Of a DNA stretch of 64,000 nucleotides, positions 43,396-51,193 are shown piece by piece; the first letter of the stretch is position 1; each line of letters begins with the position of its first letter. The notes below the pieces were generated by a model. It had not been told where the DNA came from. It worked only from the letters and a program-made list of their open reading frames with translations, and did not search any database. The DNA is taken from assembly GCF_002483315.1 (NCBI RefSeq), contig NZ_DLHR01000006.1:46308-110307 (forward strand). The letters are read 5' to 3'. A program made the position numbers and the translations under genes. This stretch comes from Flavobacterium sp. UBA7663 (GTDB lineage: Bacteria; Bacteroidota; Bacteroidia; Flavobacteriales; Flavobacteriaceae).

Positions 43396-44577
43396 TTAAT
43401 TTAAAGGAATTGCTAATGTTACAAGACTGCCCTCTGATGTAGGCATTTTTGTATAGTTTTCATTAGATAATGATTGCCAATCAAAAAGCTCAATTTCACT
43501 TGGATTATCAAATTTTTTATATTTTGATTTAATAAGATTTTTATACACTGAAACATTTCCAGTTCTTATTTTTAAAAAACCTCTTTTTTTATCCAAAAGA
43601 TTTAGAACTTCATCTAACCCAAAACCTTTATTTACTCCTTCATTCGATTTAACAGAAGATTGACCTTTAAACAAACAGTTTTTAATTGTATCAACGTTTT
43701 TTTCTATTGCTCTATCATCACTCCATTCTTTACCTAAGAATCTTTTAATTAAACCTGGCCCACTATCAAAAACGGAAATCTCTAGAAAAAATGAAAACTC
43801 ATCATCATCTAAGGCATCTATATAGTACTCTTTTAAACCCTCGTGTTTTGTATTTGAAATAAAATTATTCTTTGAACTTCTGTGAATTTTCATGAATAAA
43901 CCTCTTGTATTAGGCAATAATTTTATTTGCCCTAAATAATCTGTTGTAGCATGTTCATCGGTATTTTTAAGTAATTCCCATACAATAGTATTTATATCAT
44001 CAAAAGAGTCACTAATATTTCTTTTTAGTCTCTGTTTATAATTTTTATTTATTTGTGATAATATGTGATAAATTGAATTTTCTATACCTGAAGGAGTGTT
44101 GAAAAATTCATTATCATGAGAATAAAACCAATGACTTAAACCTTTTTCTTTTGGAAAATGATCATACGAAGGAACTAAAATTGATTCATTTGGTAAATTG
44201 ATTGTTAGTGAGTCTATGTACTGATGCATTTTACCTGTAAAATCTTTAAAACTAAGTTTAATATTTACATTATTTTTATTAACGATATCAAAATTTCTCC
44301 AAATAGTGGAAAGTATCACATATCCGTAATAATCAGTTGCGAAATCTTCTAATTTCTTCAAGTCATTTTCATTAATTGGCAAAATTATTTTCCCATTATT
44401 ATTTCTTACCCAAGTAAAAAAAGCTAAAAAAAAGCTCGGTAATATTCCAAAACCCGTATAATCAATTGAAATTGGTAATTGGAGATCAATAGTCTTATTT
44501 GCATTAATATCTTTTAGAATTTCTTCTATATCATCAAGGCTTAAAGATTTTTTAATTTTAATTGATTTGCTCATCAT
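43396..44577 (-). CDS. GHKL-type ATPase with STAS-like N-terminus
   Basis: A 393-residue protein. The GHKL (HSP90/histidine-kinase/MutL) ATP-binding motifs are clear: N-box VWELLKNTDEHA (Glu201, Asn205, His209), G1 box FDSGPGL (271-276) and G2 box GVNKGFGLDEVL (315-326). No dimerisation/His-phosphotransfer helix or receiver domain is present. Residues about 28-70 resemble a STAS-type anti-sigma-antagonist fold (IDLQLPISIDYTGFGILP). It starts on the last base of hsdM (TAATG) and precedes the PRTase-like gene by 8 bases, so it is part of the composite operon. Confidence 0.75.
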   Translation of the reverse strand: MMSKSIKIKKSLSLDDIEEILKDINANKTIDLQLPISIDYTGFGILPSFFLAFFTWVRNNNGKIILPINENDLKKLEDFATDYYGYVILSTIWRNFDIVNKNNVNIKLSFKDFTGKMHQYIDSLTINLPNESILVPSYDHFPKEKGLSHWFYSHDNEFFNTPSGIENSIYHILSQINKNYKQRLKRNISDSFDDINTIVWELLKNTDEHATTDYLGQIKLLPNTRGLFMKIHRSSKNNFISNTKHEGLKEYYIDALDDDEFSFFLEISVFDSGPGLIKRFLGKEWSDDRAIEKNVDTIKNCLFKGQSSVKSNEGVNKGFGLDEVLNLLDKKRGFLKIRTGNVSVYKNLIKSKYKKFDNPSEIELFDWQSLSNENYTKMPTSEGSLVTLAIPLN

Positions 44578-46379
44578 TAGTTAGTTAAAATAGTTTTTTC
44601 AGCCTCAACAGTTTTTTCCTCTAATGCCATAATATTGGCTTTGATTTCAGCTAATGGTCGTAATGGTTTGAACTCGTAGAAATATTTTGTGAAGTTGATT
44701 TCGTAACCTGTTTTCGTTTTGCTTTCATCAATCCAAGCTTTTGGTAAATGAGGTTTTACTTCAGCTTTAAAATATTCTTTAATTGTTTGTTGTACTAATT
44801 TACCTTCGCTATTCTTTTTCAAAAATGGAATGTTCTCGTAATCTCTAATAGTTGAATCGGGCTTTGGATTGCCAGAACGATCTGTTACTATTTTTCCATT
44901 TTCAACTAATGGTTGTTCTACTGTAATTCTCCAATAACCAAAAAACTCGTTCGGATAGATTTTACTGAATTCGTTTTCTTCAAAATTACCATACAATTGG
45001 GTTATGAAACCGATTCCTTTAGTTGTACCATTTTCTGGAATTTCTTTACGTTTATTACCTAGACTTTTATCTTTTTTATTCCAGAATCGATTGAATTCTA
45101 ACTTTCCATCTTTTAGCAACTCTTCGTCTTTTACTCCAGTAGCATTGATTAATTGAATTTTACCTTTTCTGGTTTTGCTTTTATGATTCGTTACAATCCA
45201 AATATAGGTTGAGATACCTGTGTTATAGAATAATTGGTCAGGTAAAGCTATTACAGCTTCAAGCCAGTCGTTTTCTATTATCCATCGGCGAATATTGCTT
45301 TCTCCACTTTCAGCAGCACCAGTAAATAAAGGTGAGCCATTAAAGACAACTGCTATTCTTGTACCGTCGGGTTTCATTTTAGACATCATGTGTTGCAAGA
45401 ACAATAATGAACCGTCATTGATACGCGGTAAACCTGCACCAAAACGACCAGACATTCCTTTTTTATCGGCTTCGGCTTTAATAATTTTTTCGGCTTTTTT
45501 CCAATCAACACCAAAAGGCGGATTGGATAGCATATAATCGAATTTGTCGAATTCTAAACCATCAACAGTAAATGTATTTCCGAATTTAATATTGGAAGGA
45601 TTTTGCCCTTTAATCAACATATCCGATTTACAAATTGCATAAGATTCTGGGTTGATTTCTTGACCAAAAACTTTGAGTTCTGCTTTTGGGTTTAAATCAT
45701 TTAGATAGGTTTCTGCAATAGAAAGCATGCCACCAGTTCCACAAGCTGGATCATATAGCGTTTTTACTATCCCTTCTTGTGTTAATATGCTTTTATCTTC
45801 ATTAAATAATAGATTTACCATTAGTTTGATTACTTCACGAGGTGTAAAGTGTTCTCCTGCTGTTTCGTTGGATTGCTCTGCAAATTTTCGGATTAGTTCT
45901 TCAAAAACATATCCCATTTCCATAGAATCCATATCAGATAAATCTATTTCTTGGAATTTTTTTAGTACACGAAATAAAATGTCCGCTTTTGGGTCATCCA
46001 TTCTATCAATTTGATCATCAAAAGTGAAATACTCAATTATTTCTCTTGCACTGGTTGAAAACCCACTAATGTAGTTTCTTAAATTGACCGCAACATTGTT
46101 TGAATCAGCAATTAGCTTGTCAAAATTGAATTGACTCTTGTTGTGAAAATTAAAACCTGCTACTTTGTTTAAGGCAATATCTTTTGCACTTTCTTTAAGC
46201 GAATCTACTTTCGGTAAATAAGCCAGCACTTTATCTTTTGTTGGTTCTAAAACACAATCTAATCTTCGTATTACAGTAAGTGGCAATATTACTTTTCCGT
46301 AATCGGATTGTTTATAATCACCACGGAGTAAATCTGCAACTTTCCATATTAAGTCTGCTTTATCTTTGAAATTTTTCAT
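44577..46379 (-). CDS. hsdM: type I restriction enzyme, M (methyltransferase) subunit
   Basis: A 600-residue HsdM. It has the N-terminal helical HsdM_N domain (about 5-130), the SAM-binding motif DPACGTGGML (210-219) and the catalytic NPPFG (286-290), as in N6-adenine methyltransferases, with a C-terminal S-binding region. With HsdS it methylates host sites; with HsdR it restricts foreign DNA. First gene of the eight-gene operon and coupled to the GHKL gene by a one-base overlap. The AbiE toxin gene ends 51 bases upstream, so joint transcription is possible. Confidence 0.96.
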   Translation of the reverse strand: MKNFKDKADLIWKVADLLRGDYKQSDYGKVILPLTVIRRLDCVLEPTKDKVLAYLPKVDSLKESAKDIALNKVAGFNFHNKSQFNFDKLIADSNNVAVNLRNYISGFSTSAREIIEYFTFDDQIDRMDDPKADILFRVLKKFQEIDLSDMDSMEMGYVFEELIRKFAEQSNETAGEHFTPREVIKLMVNLLFNEDKSILTQEGIVKTLYDPACGTGGMLSIAETYLNDLNPKAELKVFGQEINPESYAICKSDMLIKGQNPSNIKFGNTFTVDGLEFDKFDYMLSNPPFGVDWKKAEKIIKAEADKKGMSGRFGAGLPRINDGSLLFLQHMMSKMKPDGTRIAVVFNGSPLFTGAAESGESNIRRWIIENDWLEAVIALPDQLFYNTGISTYIWIVTNHKSKTRKGKIQLINATGVKDEELLKDGKLEFNRFWNKKDKSLGNKRKEIPENGTTKGIGFITQLYGNFEENEFSKIYPNEFFGYWRITVEQPLVENGKIVTDRSGNPKPDSTIRDYENIPFLKKNSEGKLVQQTIKEYFKAEVKPHLPKAWIDESKTKTGYEINFTKYFYEFKPLRPLAEIKANIMALEEKTVEAEKTILTN

Positions 46380-46430
46380 TTATATATTTAATTAAAACTT
46401 TACACTATCTGTAAAAAAGTTTTTATTGAT

Positions 46431-47225
46431 TCAAATTTTACTAATTATTCTATCATTGGTATATTGATAAGCTAAATCATTATCATATTCTACTTCAGGT
46501 CTTAAGATGGTAAAAATGTCATTTCTAAATTCATCGTCTTGCATTTTTTCTTCCATATTAGCGAGAAACATTTTACTAGTTGGATTAACTCCATCAGAGA
46601 AATTGATATATTCTTTATAGCATTGAATTAACTTATCTGTGTTAATTTCAAGATTTTTTAGTGCTATATCTAAATCGAATAAATCTCTTCCTTTTCTTCT
46701 TTGGTATAATGCTCTTAGTTTAGTTCCTAATAATTCTTCTACCTGATAAGTGTTAATCGTACATTTTCCTGAAAACCAACCATTATTTACTTCAAATGGC
46801 ACTTGTTGTAATCCTAATACTGTAAAATGTTCTCTGCAATTGATTTCGATTTTTAATCGCATTTGGATTATAGGTGGTATTTCTGTTTCAAATTTATAGG
46901 TTGCTGTATTGTTATGAATACTGGATTCAATTTTTCTTTTTGTACCTAAAAATGGCGCCAACACTTCTCTTATTCTTACTAAAATAGGTTTTATTGGTCC
47001 GGATTTTATTTGCACTAAATCTATATCTTCTGAATATCTTGCTTGGGGCTTTAGAAATAGTTTGTGTAATGCAGTTCCACCTCGAAAAGCAAGATTTTCA
47101 TTTAGAAAAGGGTCGGCAAATATTTCTACAATTGCTCTCTCAATAATTAGGTCTTGCTCTACTTGTCCGTTTTCTGGCCAAGGAGCGAACTCGCGCCACT
47201 CTTCTATGTATCTTTTTGGAATCAT
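46431..47225 (-). CDS. AbiEii/AbiGii-family nucleotidyltransferase toxin
   Basis: A 264-residue protein. The polymerase-beta-like nucleotidyltransferase motif reads FRGGTALHKLFLKP, then RYSEDIDLVQ (near 43-70), with the Gly-Gly and the Asp-x-Asp metal site intact. This is the toxin of type IV toxin-antitoxin and abortive-infection AbiE systems, where related enzymes modify tRNA 3' ends to stop growth. It overlaps the antitoxin gene by 4 bases (ATGA), the usual AbiEi-AbiEii layout. Confidence 0.9.
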   Translation of the reverse strand: MIPKRYIEEWREFAPWPENGQVEQDLIIERAIVEIFADPFLNENLAFRGGTALHKLFLKPQARYSEDIDLVQIKSGPIKPILVRIREVLAPFLGTKRKIESSIHNNTATYKFETEIPPIIQMRLKIEINCREHFTVLGLQQVPFEVNNGWFSGKCTINTYQVEELLGTKLRALYQRRKGRDLFDLDIALKNLEINTDKLIQCYKEYINFSDGVNPTSKMFLANMEEKMQDDEFRNDIFTILRPEVEYDNDLAYQYTNDRIISKI

Positions 47226-48031
47226 AAATCACTTTCGATATTAATATTATTTATAATTCGCCATTTGGTATTAGTATTCCCTTTTTTATTCTTACCTGGC
47301 ATTAATGGTATGTTTGCCCCTTTTTTATCTGCTATAGTTGCATAAATTGCTTGACTTAGTTTGTCATTTTTAAGCTCGTATTCTAACAAATATCCTAATC
47401 GTTGTACCGTTGCTGTTTGAGAATAGTTTTTAGCCGTTTTAGCCAATATATTTGGTTTAATAACTTCTACTAATTCTTTTAATATAGTTATAACGCGATT
47501 CATTCCTAATTTATCTACATAATAGAGTAAATCTAAAGCTGTTAATTCTGGAGAAGAAACATTTATATATCCTGCTTCTGTTTTTATTTGATTAATATCT
47601 TCTGTGTTCCATTCATTTTTTACTAAAAAATTTATTTTTAGTTTTTTGTTTTTTATATCTCTTAATGCTGGCTTTTCTGTTATTACAAATGTTTCCATAG
47701 ACTGTTGATGTGATGCACCATGAATTGCAGCTGCTGAAATTAATCCTAAATAGTATTTTCTATTTAGTGATTGCATCATGTCATCTAAATACATATTACT
47801 TGGAATTATACCATATCTTGAATATTCGACTGGAAGTATTGTATAAAAGCCTTTACGTATTTGAACTATTTTATTTTTTACTTTTAGTCGGTATAGATTT
47901 TGAAGAATTGCTTTATCTGTTACATCTAATTTACCTTTGAGTTCTTCCAATGTAAACGCATATCTACCTTTAGCTCTAACGCTATCTATATATTCTTCTA
48001 AATAATTATATGTTTGACCTCCTGTTTTCAC
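47222..48031 (-). CDS. AbiEi-family antitoxin/transcriptional repressor
   Basis: I place the start at the GTG at 48031, giving about 269 residues starting MKTGGQTYNYLEEYIDSVRA. A longer frame back to a TTG at 48079 would begin inside the predicted -7 promoter box. The N-terminal winged helix (about 10-75) has FTLEELKGKLDVTDKAILQNLYRLKVKNKIVQIRKG. The remainder matches the AbiEi C-terminal antitoxin domain (LISAAAIHGASHQQS). It should neutralise the nucleotidyltransferase and repress its own promoter through the palindromes at 48054-48139. Confidence 0.85.
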   Translation of the reverse strand: MKTGGQTYNYLEEYIDSVRAKGRYAFTLEELKGKLDVTDKAILQNLYRLKVKNKIVQIRKGFYTILPVEYSRYGIIPSNMYLDDMMQSLNRKYYLGLISAAAIHGASHQQSMETFVITEKPALRDIKNKKLKINFLVKNEWNTEDINQIKTEAGYINVSSPELTALDLLYYVDKLGMNRVITILKELVEVIKPNILAKTAKNYSQTATVQRLGYLLEYELKNDKLSQAIYATIADKKGANIPLMPGKNKKGNTNTKWRIINNINIESDL

Positions 48032-48053
48032 TTGTATATTATATTTGCTATTT

Positions 48054-48070
48054 ACTACACAATGTGTAGT
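48054..48070. promoter_or_regulatory. 17-bp palindromic operator at the abiE promoter
   Basis: ACTACACAATGTGTAGT is a perfect palindrome around a central A. It lies over the predicted transcription start, between the -7 box and the GTG start. It is a likely repressor site for the AbiEi protein. Confidence 0.6.
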
Positions 48071-48076
48071 GTTACG

Positions 48077-48084
48077 CAAATATA
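48077..48084 (-). promoter_or_regulatory. -7 promoter element of the abiE pair
   Basis: It reads TATATTTG on the minus strand, matching TAnnTTTG, and is bracketed by palindromes on both sides. Confidence 0.55.
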
Positions 48085-48093
48085 ATATATTAT

Positions 48094-48139
48094 AAACTAT
48101 CTAGTTTATTTATCATTAAAAAAATAAACTAAATAGTTT
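48094..48139. promoter_or_regulatory. paired operator half-sites upstream of abiE
   Basis: AAACTA-TC-TAGTTT at 48094-48107 and AAACTA-AA-TAGTTT at 48126-48139 are the same inverted repeat. Their centres are 32 bp apart, about three helical turns, so bound dimers would face the same side. The first overlaps the -33 region. Confidence 0.55.
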
Positions 48140-48214
48140 ATTCTGTCTTTGATATCAGATACATTATTTTAAAAAGTATATCAAAACTTTTAGAAATAGA
48201 TATAAATAGAAACT

Positions 48215-48249
48215 AAAAAAACCTTGAAAAATTAATTCTTCAAGGTTTT
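48215..48249 (-). terminator. terminator after the 48.2-kb gene
   Basis: AAACCTTGAA and TTCAAGGTTT pair around an AATTAA-rich loop, with seven T on the minus strand. The hairpin overlaps the last codons of the gene at 48232. Confidence 0.65.
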
Positions 48250-48645
48250 CAATTTTTGAATATAATCACCAATTAAATTCAAATAAATTTCTCTAATATT
48301 TACTTCATCAAACTCTAAATGAGGATATTCTTCTTGATTTTCAGTGGGGTCTTTGGAATCAATTAGTTCCTTTAAGTTTTTAATGTGAAAGGATATTGTG
48401 TTTTTAGTTTCCCAATTTTCATATATTTCTGACCAATTTTCTTCTAAAGCCTTATAAATGAAGTTTATGATTTCAGATTTATAATTTGAAATAACAAATC
48501 CATAAAAAGTAATTTCATCCAATGATAATTTATTATTGGCTTGAAGAAATTCATTATGCAAATCTTCAACAAAATTTTCATCTACTTTTAAATCCGGTCT
48601 ATAGTTTATAAACCAATTTAGCACATCTTTATTTTCTCTTTCCAT
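48232..48645 (-). CDS. unknown small acidic protein
   Basis: A 137-residue, mostly helical and strongly acidic protein (MERENKDVLNWFINYRPDLK at the start) with no signal, membrane segment or motif I recognise. It follows another unknown gene by 10 bases on the same strand and ends in its own terminator, so the two form a small unit between the AbiE pair and the mobilization genes. An acidic small partner of a second protein would fit a toxin-antitoxin or immunity pair, but nothing in the sequence proves this. Confidence 0.65.
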   Translation of the reverse strand: MERENKDVLNWFINYRPDLKVDENFVEDLHNEFLQANNKLSLDEITFYGFVISNYKSEIINFIYKALEENWSEIYENWETKNTISFHIKNLKELIDSKDPTENQEEYPHLEFDEVNIREIYLNLIGDYIQKLKTLKN

Positions 48646-48655
48646 ATAAGTATTT

Positions 48656-49186
48656 TTAAGAATTTAGTTTTTGGAAACTTCCTAATTTATCAATTATGTC
48701 ATAATATTCAAATTTGGTAATGATTTTAGAATCAGAAAATTTATATTCAAAAATAGACACAAATTGTAAAGAGAAAAATAAGAGTATATTTTTACTTATT
48801 TTAGCTTCCTCTTTGTAATTCAACAAATCAGCTAAAATTTTATTTTGCGTTGATATTGTGTTTTTCTCATCTGGTGACAATTTATTTGAAAACAAATTAC
48901 CGATAGTCAAAGTGCTAATGTAAACATCGTTATTAAAAAGTATATTAAATACATTTTCTCTCTCTTTAGTAGATAATTCTTTTAAATAAAAATAAATTCT
49001 TTTTGTAAAGAAGTTTTCCTCTATTTCAGTTGGATTATCTGTTTTAAAAGCTTCAACAAAATTATTTGATAATACTTCATGATCAGAATTAAAGTCTGGT
49101 GAGTCATGTTTATCAAATAATAATAAATTAAATAAAGGCAGGAGTACTTGGTGCTCAAGTGTTGCTGATGATTTGTTTTCTTTCAT
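48656..49186 (-). CDS. unknown helical protein
   Basis: The start at 49186 gives MKENKSSATLEHQVLLPLFN (176 residues). A frame extending to 49282 would add 32 residues with an odd hydrophobic stretch read from a GC-richer structured region, so I prefer the internal Met. The protein is helical, with no recognisable motif; ILLFFSLQFVSIF near the C-terminus is hydrophobic but short. It is paired with the 137-residue gene 10 bases downstream. Confidence 0.6.
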   Translation of the reverse strand: MKENKSSATLEHQVLLPLFNLLLFDKHDSPDFNSDHEVLSNNFVEAFKTDNPTEIEENFFTKRIYFYLKELSTKERENVFNILFNNDVYISTLTIGNLFSNKLSPDEKNTISTQNKILADLLNYKEEAKISKNILLFFSLQFVSIFEYKFSDSKIITKFEYYDIIDKLGSFQKLNS

Positions 49187-49200
49187 TGGTGCTAAAAAAA

Positions 49201-49354
49201 TGCGTGAGACAATAATCAACAGCCAAAGAGGTACTCGGATACCCAAAAACCAGAAGACCACGCCCACGCAAGTATCATGCACAGGCGTAAGTCTATTAAT
49301 TTTGGTTTTTTAAGAAGATTCCGAGTTTTCTTTGGCCAAATTAATAGCTTACGC
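49201..49354. repeat. structured region with two inverted repeats
   Basis: TGCGTG (49201-49206) and CACGCA (49265-49270) flank a GC-richer stretch. Next to it a long imperfect inverted repeat has arms GCGTAAGTCTATTAATTTTG (from 49285, ending 49305) and CCAAATTAATAGCTTACGC (49336-49354), a 19-bp match with two single-base bulges and a 30-base loop. It could be a structured RNA, a recombination site or an element end. Confidence 0.5.
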
Positions 49355-49437
49355 GATTAATATTATTTTAATTGTTGTAAAATTAAATTTTTATTTCCAA
49401 ATAAAATTATTGTTTTATTAAAATTAAAGTTTATTTT

Positions 49438-49623
49438 CTAAGGGTGTCTTTTTAACTTTCTAAGTAAATATTCAGTAGCCTCTGCATCAGAAATAAGCGG
49501 TTTCTTTTTAGAATTATTTTTATTAGATAAAGTAGGAGACTGCACACCCAGCATTTTATACAAGCGAGCTACTTCCGTTTCTGGAAGGGCTTGTATTACG
49601 CTATATGCAGTCTCAGCTTTCAT
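49438..49623 (-). CDS. small protein of the mobilization operon
   Basis: A 61-residue basic protein, MKAETAYSVIQALPETEVAR at the start, followed by LYKMLGVQ, a Ser/Asn/Lys-rich linker, and SDAEATEYLLRKLKRHP. It has a helix-linker-helix look with no known domain. It begins 3 bases after the relaxase stop, so it belongs to the mob operon. Similar small proteins sit behind relaxase genes in Bacteroidota elements, but I do not know a role. Confidence 0.6.
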   Translation of the reverse strand: MKAETAYSVIQALPETEVARLYKMLGVQSPTLSNKNNSKKKPLISDAEATEYLLRKLKRHP

Positions 49624-49626
49624 TGA

Positions 49627-50576
49627 TTATCTTTTAAATTTAAATCTTCGTTGATTTTTTATTTCTTCGTTAGTTGGTCGATTTTTTTTGATATTTTTAT
49701 TTGATTCTCTGTTATGATTTCGTGGGACTTCGCTAACAAGTTTTTCATCTCCAACTGCTTTTGTTTTAGTTGCTCTAATTCCAACATTATCTTCTGGAAT
49801 AATAGAATGGTTTCTGTTTTGTTCATCTTTTATTATTTTAGTCTTGATATTATTCCACGAAAAGTTTTTATGTATTTTACTTCCTTTGTAAAAAGTCCCT
49901 TTGTATTCAAATGATATTCCTGAAATAAATCCTGTTGTTAAACTTTGATTGATTTTGACATTAACTCCTTTTAACCTAAGTTTTTCAGTAAAGTCTTTCA
50001 TCAACAAATTTTGATTTAGAATTTCTATTAAAATATTTTGTAATTCTAAACGTTCTGGAACATCTCCTGTTCGCAAACATTTTTCTATTTCACCTTTAGA
50101 AAGTACATTTGATTCTTGTTTTCGGATTAATTCTGATAAATTGTATTTCTCCTCTAACTTTCTAATCAATGCTTCACTTCTTTTATAATCTTGTGAATCG
50201 CTTACAACATTACCAGAAAAATTAACTCGATTTGCCACTATATGAATATGCGAATGTTCTACATCAAAATGTTTGTAGACTATGTATTGATTTTCATTAA
50301 ATCCCATACCTTCCAAATAATCTATTGCTAGGTTTGCGAATTTCTCATCAGATAATTTATTTGCGTCTTCATAGGGTAAGTTCAAACTCACATGATAAAC
50401 CGCTTTTGAAAGATTCGGTTTTTGCTGTCTTACTATATTGAATTCTTTAGTTTGTTTAATCACAGATTCAGATGAAAGATTGGTATCTAAAACAATAGCT
50501 TCTCCTTTATCTACTTTGTTTTGATTATATTTCAAAACAAAAAAAAATCTTTTCCCTTGACTTGCTTACCAACCAT
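49627..50576 (-). pseudogene. mobB: MobB-type relaxase interrupted at a 9-T tract
   Basis: A relaxase/mobilization nuclease. The long open part (49627-50535, about 302 residues) contains VEHSHIHIVANRVNF with the metal-binding His cluster but has no good start codon. The ATG at 50576, directly after the mobC stop (TAGATG), opens MVGKQVKGKDFF, the expected relaxase N-terminus, then meets T9 (plus-strand A9 at 50539-50547) and stops after 14 codons. One extra T would join it to VLKYNQNKVDKGEA. So this is a frameshift, a phase-variable or slippage-decoded gene, or a homopolymer sequencing error. Confidence 0.75.
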
Positions 50577-50915
50577 CTAGTTCAATATTTGATTTTTAAT
50601 TTCGTTTAACTGTTTGTGTAAATTCAATAATTCACTTTCCAATCCTTTTAAATTAGGATTTCCTTGATTTGCTTTTTTCGACATTTGATTAATATTATTT
50701 CCTATTCGAGAAAGTTCAATAAGCAAATCTCTTTGTAAACCTGGCATAGTAAATTTTGGTAATTGTTTTTGTAAAGCTCTTCGTCTAACAAACTCGACTA
50801 CATTTAAACCATATGTTTTAGCAATTTCCTCTAATTGAACTTGCTCATTTAAAGTAACTCTTAGATTGATTTGTAACAACTTAATTTCATCTAACTTCTT
50901 TTTTGGTCGTGCCAT
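50577..50915 (-). CDS. mobC: MobC-type relaxosome protein
   Basis: A 112-residue protein with a ribbon-helix-helix-like N-terminus (LLQINLRVTLNEQVQLEEIA) and the MobC-family tail, LIELSRIGNNINQMSKKAN, followed by a coiled coil. Such proteins bind oriT next to the relaxase and open the DNA. It ends directly against the relaxase ATG. Its promoter region carries an 18-bp palindrome (51016-51033), a plausible autoregulatory or oriT-proximal site. Confidence 0.9.
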   Translation of the reverse strand: MARPKKKLDEIKLLQINLRVTLNEQVQLEEIAKTYGLNVVEFVRRRALQKQLPKFTMPGLQRDLLIELSRIGNNINQMSKKANQGNPNLKGLESELLNLHKQLNEIKNQILN

Positions 50916-50964
50916 ACTTTCTCTTTTTAATTTGAAAAATTATTGGGTCAAATTCAAAATAAAA

Positions 50965-51004
50965 ACCCACTTAAACTCGTTCAACAGGACAAATTTAAAT
51001 GGGT
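50965..51004. repeat. imperfect inverted repeat upstream of mobC
   Basis: ACCCACTTAAA (50965-50975) and TTTAAATGGGT (50994-51004) match at 10 of 11 positions around an 18-base loop, and overlap the mobC -7 box. It may be part of the relaxosome binding region or an mRNA leader hairpin. Confidence 0.45.
50990..50997 (-). promoter_or_regulatory. -7 promoter element of mobC
   Basis: It reads TAAATTTG on the minus strand, an exact consensus match 75 bases before mobC. Confidence 0.5.
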
Positions 51005-51015
51005 AAAAAATGACA

Positions 51016-51033
51016 AATACGGTTAACCGTATT
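51016..51033. promoter_or_regulatory. 18-bp perfect palindrome at the mobC promoter
   Basis: AATACGGTTAACCGTATT is a perfect palindrome at the place of the mobC -33 region. A dimeric repressor, possibly MobC itself, could bind here. Confidence 0.55.
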
Positions 51034-51193
51034 CAAAAAAACATTACGGCTAAAAGTAAATATTAAATGATATTTTGTTAAACGTTGTCTCCAACTTATT
51101 TTAACAATTAATCCTCTTAACTTATTCAGGGTAAAAATACAATAATGTATTTTTGTATTTATATATATAAATATATTTGTATATAAATACATA

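Noticed and set aside
48032..48079. N-terminal extension of the antitoxin from a TTG codon
   Set aside because: The TTG falls in the -7 promoter box and the extension would be encoded by the operator palindrome.
50995..51192. 65-residue minus-strand frame upstream of mobC
   Set aside because: It covers the palindrome and promoter of mobC and is made of low-complexity AT-rich codons.
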